DNA of 6,768 nucleotides from an uncultured Caryophanales bacterium. Lineage in GTDB: Bacteria > Bacillota_I > Bacilli_A > RF39 > UBA660. Location: the NCBI GenBank assembly GCA_946535455.1, contig CAMNDO010000033.1, positions 1 to 6,768 of the forward strand. The letters are read 5' to 3'. Each line of letters begins with the position of its first letter. Within the stretch, counting starts at the first letter, position 1. Shown one piece after another: positions 5,512-6,768 of the stretch. The notes under the pieces were generated by a model. The model worked only from the letters and a program-made list of their open reading frames with translations, was not told where the DNA came from and searched no databases. Both the position numbers and the translations under genes were made by a program.

Positions 5512-6748
5512 CTTTTCTTCTTTGTTCTAATTTACGATTCCAACGAAATTCTATCACTTTTTGCTTTTTGATTTTTTCTTCACTAATAGAAGAAGCTAAA
5601 ATAGAAGTAAGTTTTTGGTGAAGTTCTTTTTCTTCTTTCGTAAAGTGACTTTTCAGATGGGAAAGAATCTCTTGAATCGTAGTTTTTTCATATCCTTTTT
5701 CATAAATTCTTTGTGTGAAATAATCAACATAACAAGTTAAGTCTTCTCTTCCACCGGCTTTTAAATATTCATTGATAAACTCTCTTAATCCTGGATCAGA
5801 ATAATCAATTCCATACATCATAGGAATATCGATATTACAATGAAATTCTTTTGCGAATAAGAACGCTCTACGAGGACCAATTCTATTTCCTCCTCGTTCT
5901 ATCAATCGATACATCACACAATTCAATAATTCCTTTTGTTGGTATTCCCATTTTTGTTGTTTCTGAATGGCCATCATAAATTCTCCATTTTTGGGAATTT
6001 CGACTCCTTTTTCTTGAAATACTGCATATGCTTCTAATAGTGTTTTTCCAATCAAATCGCGTGCTTTGATTTGAGAAGAAGTGTATTCTTCCATTCCTTT
6101 GGCTTGATCAATCACTCCATTTTTTGTGATATGAAAACGAACATTTCCTTGTTGATACGTATTGAAGTGAATAACCGAACTAAAATGTGGTTTTTGAAAA
6201 ATCATTTTTTCTTTACTCGATAAAGACTCAAAAAAGACTTGAGCATTATAAAACTGATCCCACTCCAATTCTTTCATCAAAGAATCTTCTGAAGACAAAT
6301 CTAGAATGTAAGGATTTTTTTGAAACATCTCGATATCAACCATTTTTAGTTCTTGAGCAGAACCTGGTAATAATCGATTAATTTCATAAGAAGGATATCG
6401 TAATTCATACCAAACAGCCATTTTTTCAATAAAATTTCTCAATTCAATTGGCTTATAGTATTCTCCTACTTCTGTATATCTTTTTTGAACCATATTGTCA
6501 AAATACCAAGCAATAAAAGCATTTACTTTTTCTTCTAAATTCACAGAGAAAGAACTTGGCTTTTTTTCTCGTTTTTCGATTTCATTTTCTAAATCGATAT
6601 TTTTTTGAATCAATTGATCGATTGCTTGATTTAATTGATAATAATCAGAAGAATCTTCTTTTTCTTTCGATTCTTTTTGAGATACTTTAAAAAAGAATTC
6701 TTCTTTTACTCTTTTTCTTAATTCTTTTAATTCTTCTTTTAAACCCAT
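5501..6748 (-). CDS. uncharacterised charged protein with N-terminal coiled coil
   Basis: This is a 415-residue protein with no family I recognise. Residues 1-65 are dense in Lys and Glu with heptad-like Leu/Ile, a probable coiled coil. A central region (about 70-240) has many aromatic residues. A more conserved-looking C-terminal block includes RGGNRIGPRRAFLFAKEF (about 285-302), DYSDPGLREFINEYLKAGG (315-333) and a highly basic tail (390-415). There is no signal peptide, membrane helix or nucleotide-binding motif, so it is probably cytosolic. The basic tail would suit binding of nucleic acid or another acidic partner, but this is speculation. The start is fixed by AGGAGG (6754-6759) 5 bases before the ATG at 6748. 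An in-frame TTG at 6766 lies upstream of that ribosome site and is not the start. It has its own strong terminator, so it ends a unit whose promoter lies beyond the right edge. Confidence 0.75.
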   Translation of the reverse strand: MGLKEELKELRKRVKEEFFFKVSQKESKEKEDSSDYYQLNQAIDQLIQKNIDLENEIEKREKKPSSFSVNLEEKVNAFIAWYFDNMVQKRYTEVGEYYKPIELRNFIEKMAVWYELRYPSYEINRLLPGSAQELKMVDIEMFQKNPYILDLSSEDSLMKELEWDQFYNAQVFFESLSSKEKMIFQKPHFSSVIHFNTYQQGNVRFHITKNGVIDQAKGMEEYTSSQIKARDLIGKTLLEAYAVFQEKGVEIPKNGEFMMAIQKQQKWEYQQKELLNCVMYRLIERGGNRIGPRRAFLFAKEFHCNIDIPMMYGIDYSDPGLREFINEYLKAGGREDLTCYVDYFTQRIYEKGYEKTTIQEILSHLKSHFTKEEKELHQKLTSILASSISEEKIKKQKVIEFRWNRKLEQRRKERN

Positions 6749-6752
6749 AATA

Positions 6753-6759
6753 CCCTCCT
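6753..6759 (-). promoter_or_regulatory. Shine-Dalgarno site that fixes the start at 6748
   Basis: The minus strand reads AGGAGGG, a full match to the Bacillus-type anti-Shine-Dalgarno. It lies 5 bases (counted from AGGAGG) before the ATG at 6748. This makes ATG the start and rules out the longer reading from the TTG at 6764-6766, which would place the ribosome site inside the coding region. Confidence 0.9.
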
Positions 6760-6768
6760 GAACCAATT

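Noticed and set aside
6187..6381. 64-codon plus-strand open frame
   Set aside because: It is antisense inside the 5501-6748 gene, with no ribosome site or recognisable product.
6748..6766. TTG start for the last gene, giving six extra residues
   Set aside because: The AGGAGG ribosome site would then lie inside the coding region; the ATG at 6748 is correctly spaced from it.
1..6768. CRISPR array, insertion sequence, phage genes or toxin-antitoxin pair
   Set aside because: I saw no regularly spaced repeats, transposase, integrase or small paired genes. The gene content looks like ordinary chromosome, although I could not run a repeat search.

Overview
The window is AT-rich and every supported gene lies on the minus strand, so transcription runs from the right edge to the left. 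All CDSs end at ordinary TAA, TAG or TGA stops. TGA therefore terminates here, which argues against a recoded mycoplasma. Canonical AGGAGG-type ribosome sites, sigma-A-like promoters, U-tailed hairpin terminators, a Lys/Glu/Asn/Ile-rich proteome and a peptidoglycan precursor ligase together suggest a walled low-GC Gram-positive. My best guess is an uncultured Bacilli/Bacillota gut-type lineage, but this is inferred from composition and style, not from a marker gene.

Layout in order of transcription (right to left): (1) 6748-5501, a charged orphan protein with an unrecognised family, closed by a strong hairpin terminator that includes its own stop codon. (2) A promoter at about 5413-5421 drives a three-gene operon: a small cytosolic HExxH protein (5394-4492), then MurL (4480-3128), then MurD2 (3138-1795). 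The operon is closed by a second hairpin terminator that also overlaps the last stop codon. (3) A new promoter, whose -35 lies inside that terminator loop, drives a ClpX-type AAA+ unfoldase with a non-canonical N-terminal region (1737-91). (4) A near-consensus promoter overlapping the end of that gene drives an elongator tRNA-Met(CAT), cut by the left edge of the window.

The most interesting content is the murL-murD2 pair. In the usual pathway a glutamate racemase makes free D-Glu and MurD adds it to UDP-MurNAc-L-Ala. In the alternative route, established in Xanthomonas, MurD2 adds L-Glu and MurL then epimerises the terminal L-Glu to D-Glu on the nucleotide precursor, using ATP. The 450-residue protein carries a long series of MurL hallmarks: a GGGKDS PP-loop, YHGLGEF, SNESSAN, NHQYSK, YFSLLRGLSE, a Cys cluster and KPFECVG. 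The overlapping ligase lacks the usual NDSKATN lysine, reading NDTIAT instead, and has GGMDRG in place of the GGxxK-type motif. That is the pattern I expect of MurD2. If so, this organism builds D-Glu on the cell-wall precursor and may not need MurI. The HExxH protein is co-transcribed with the pair, but its function is unknown.
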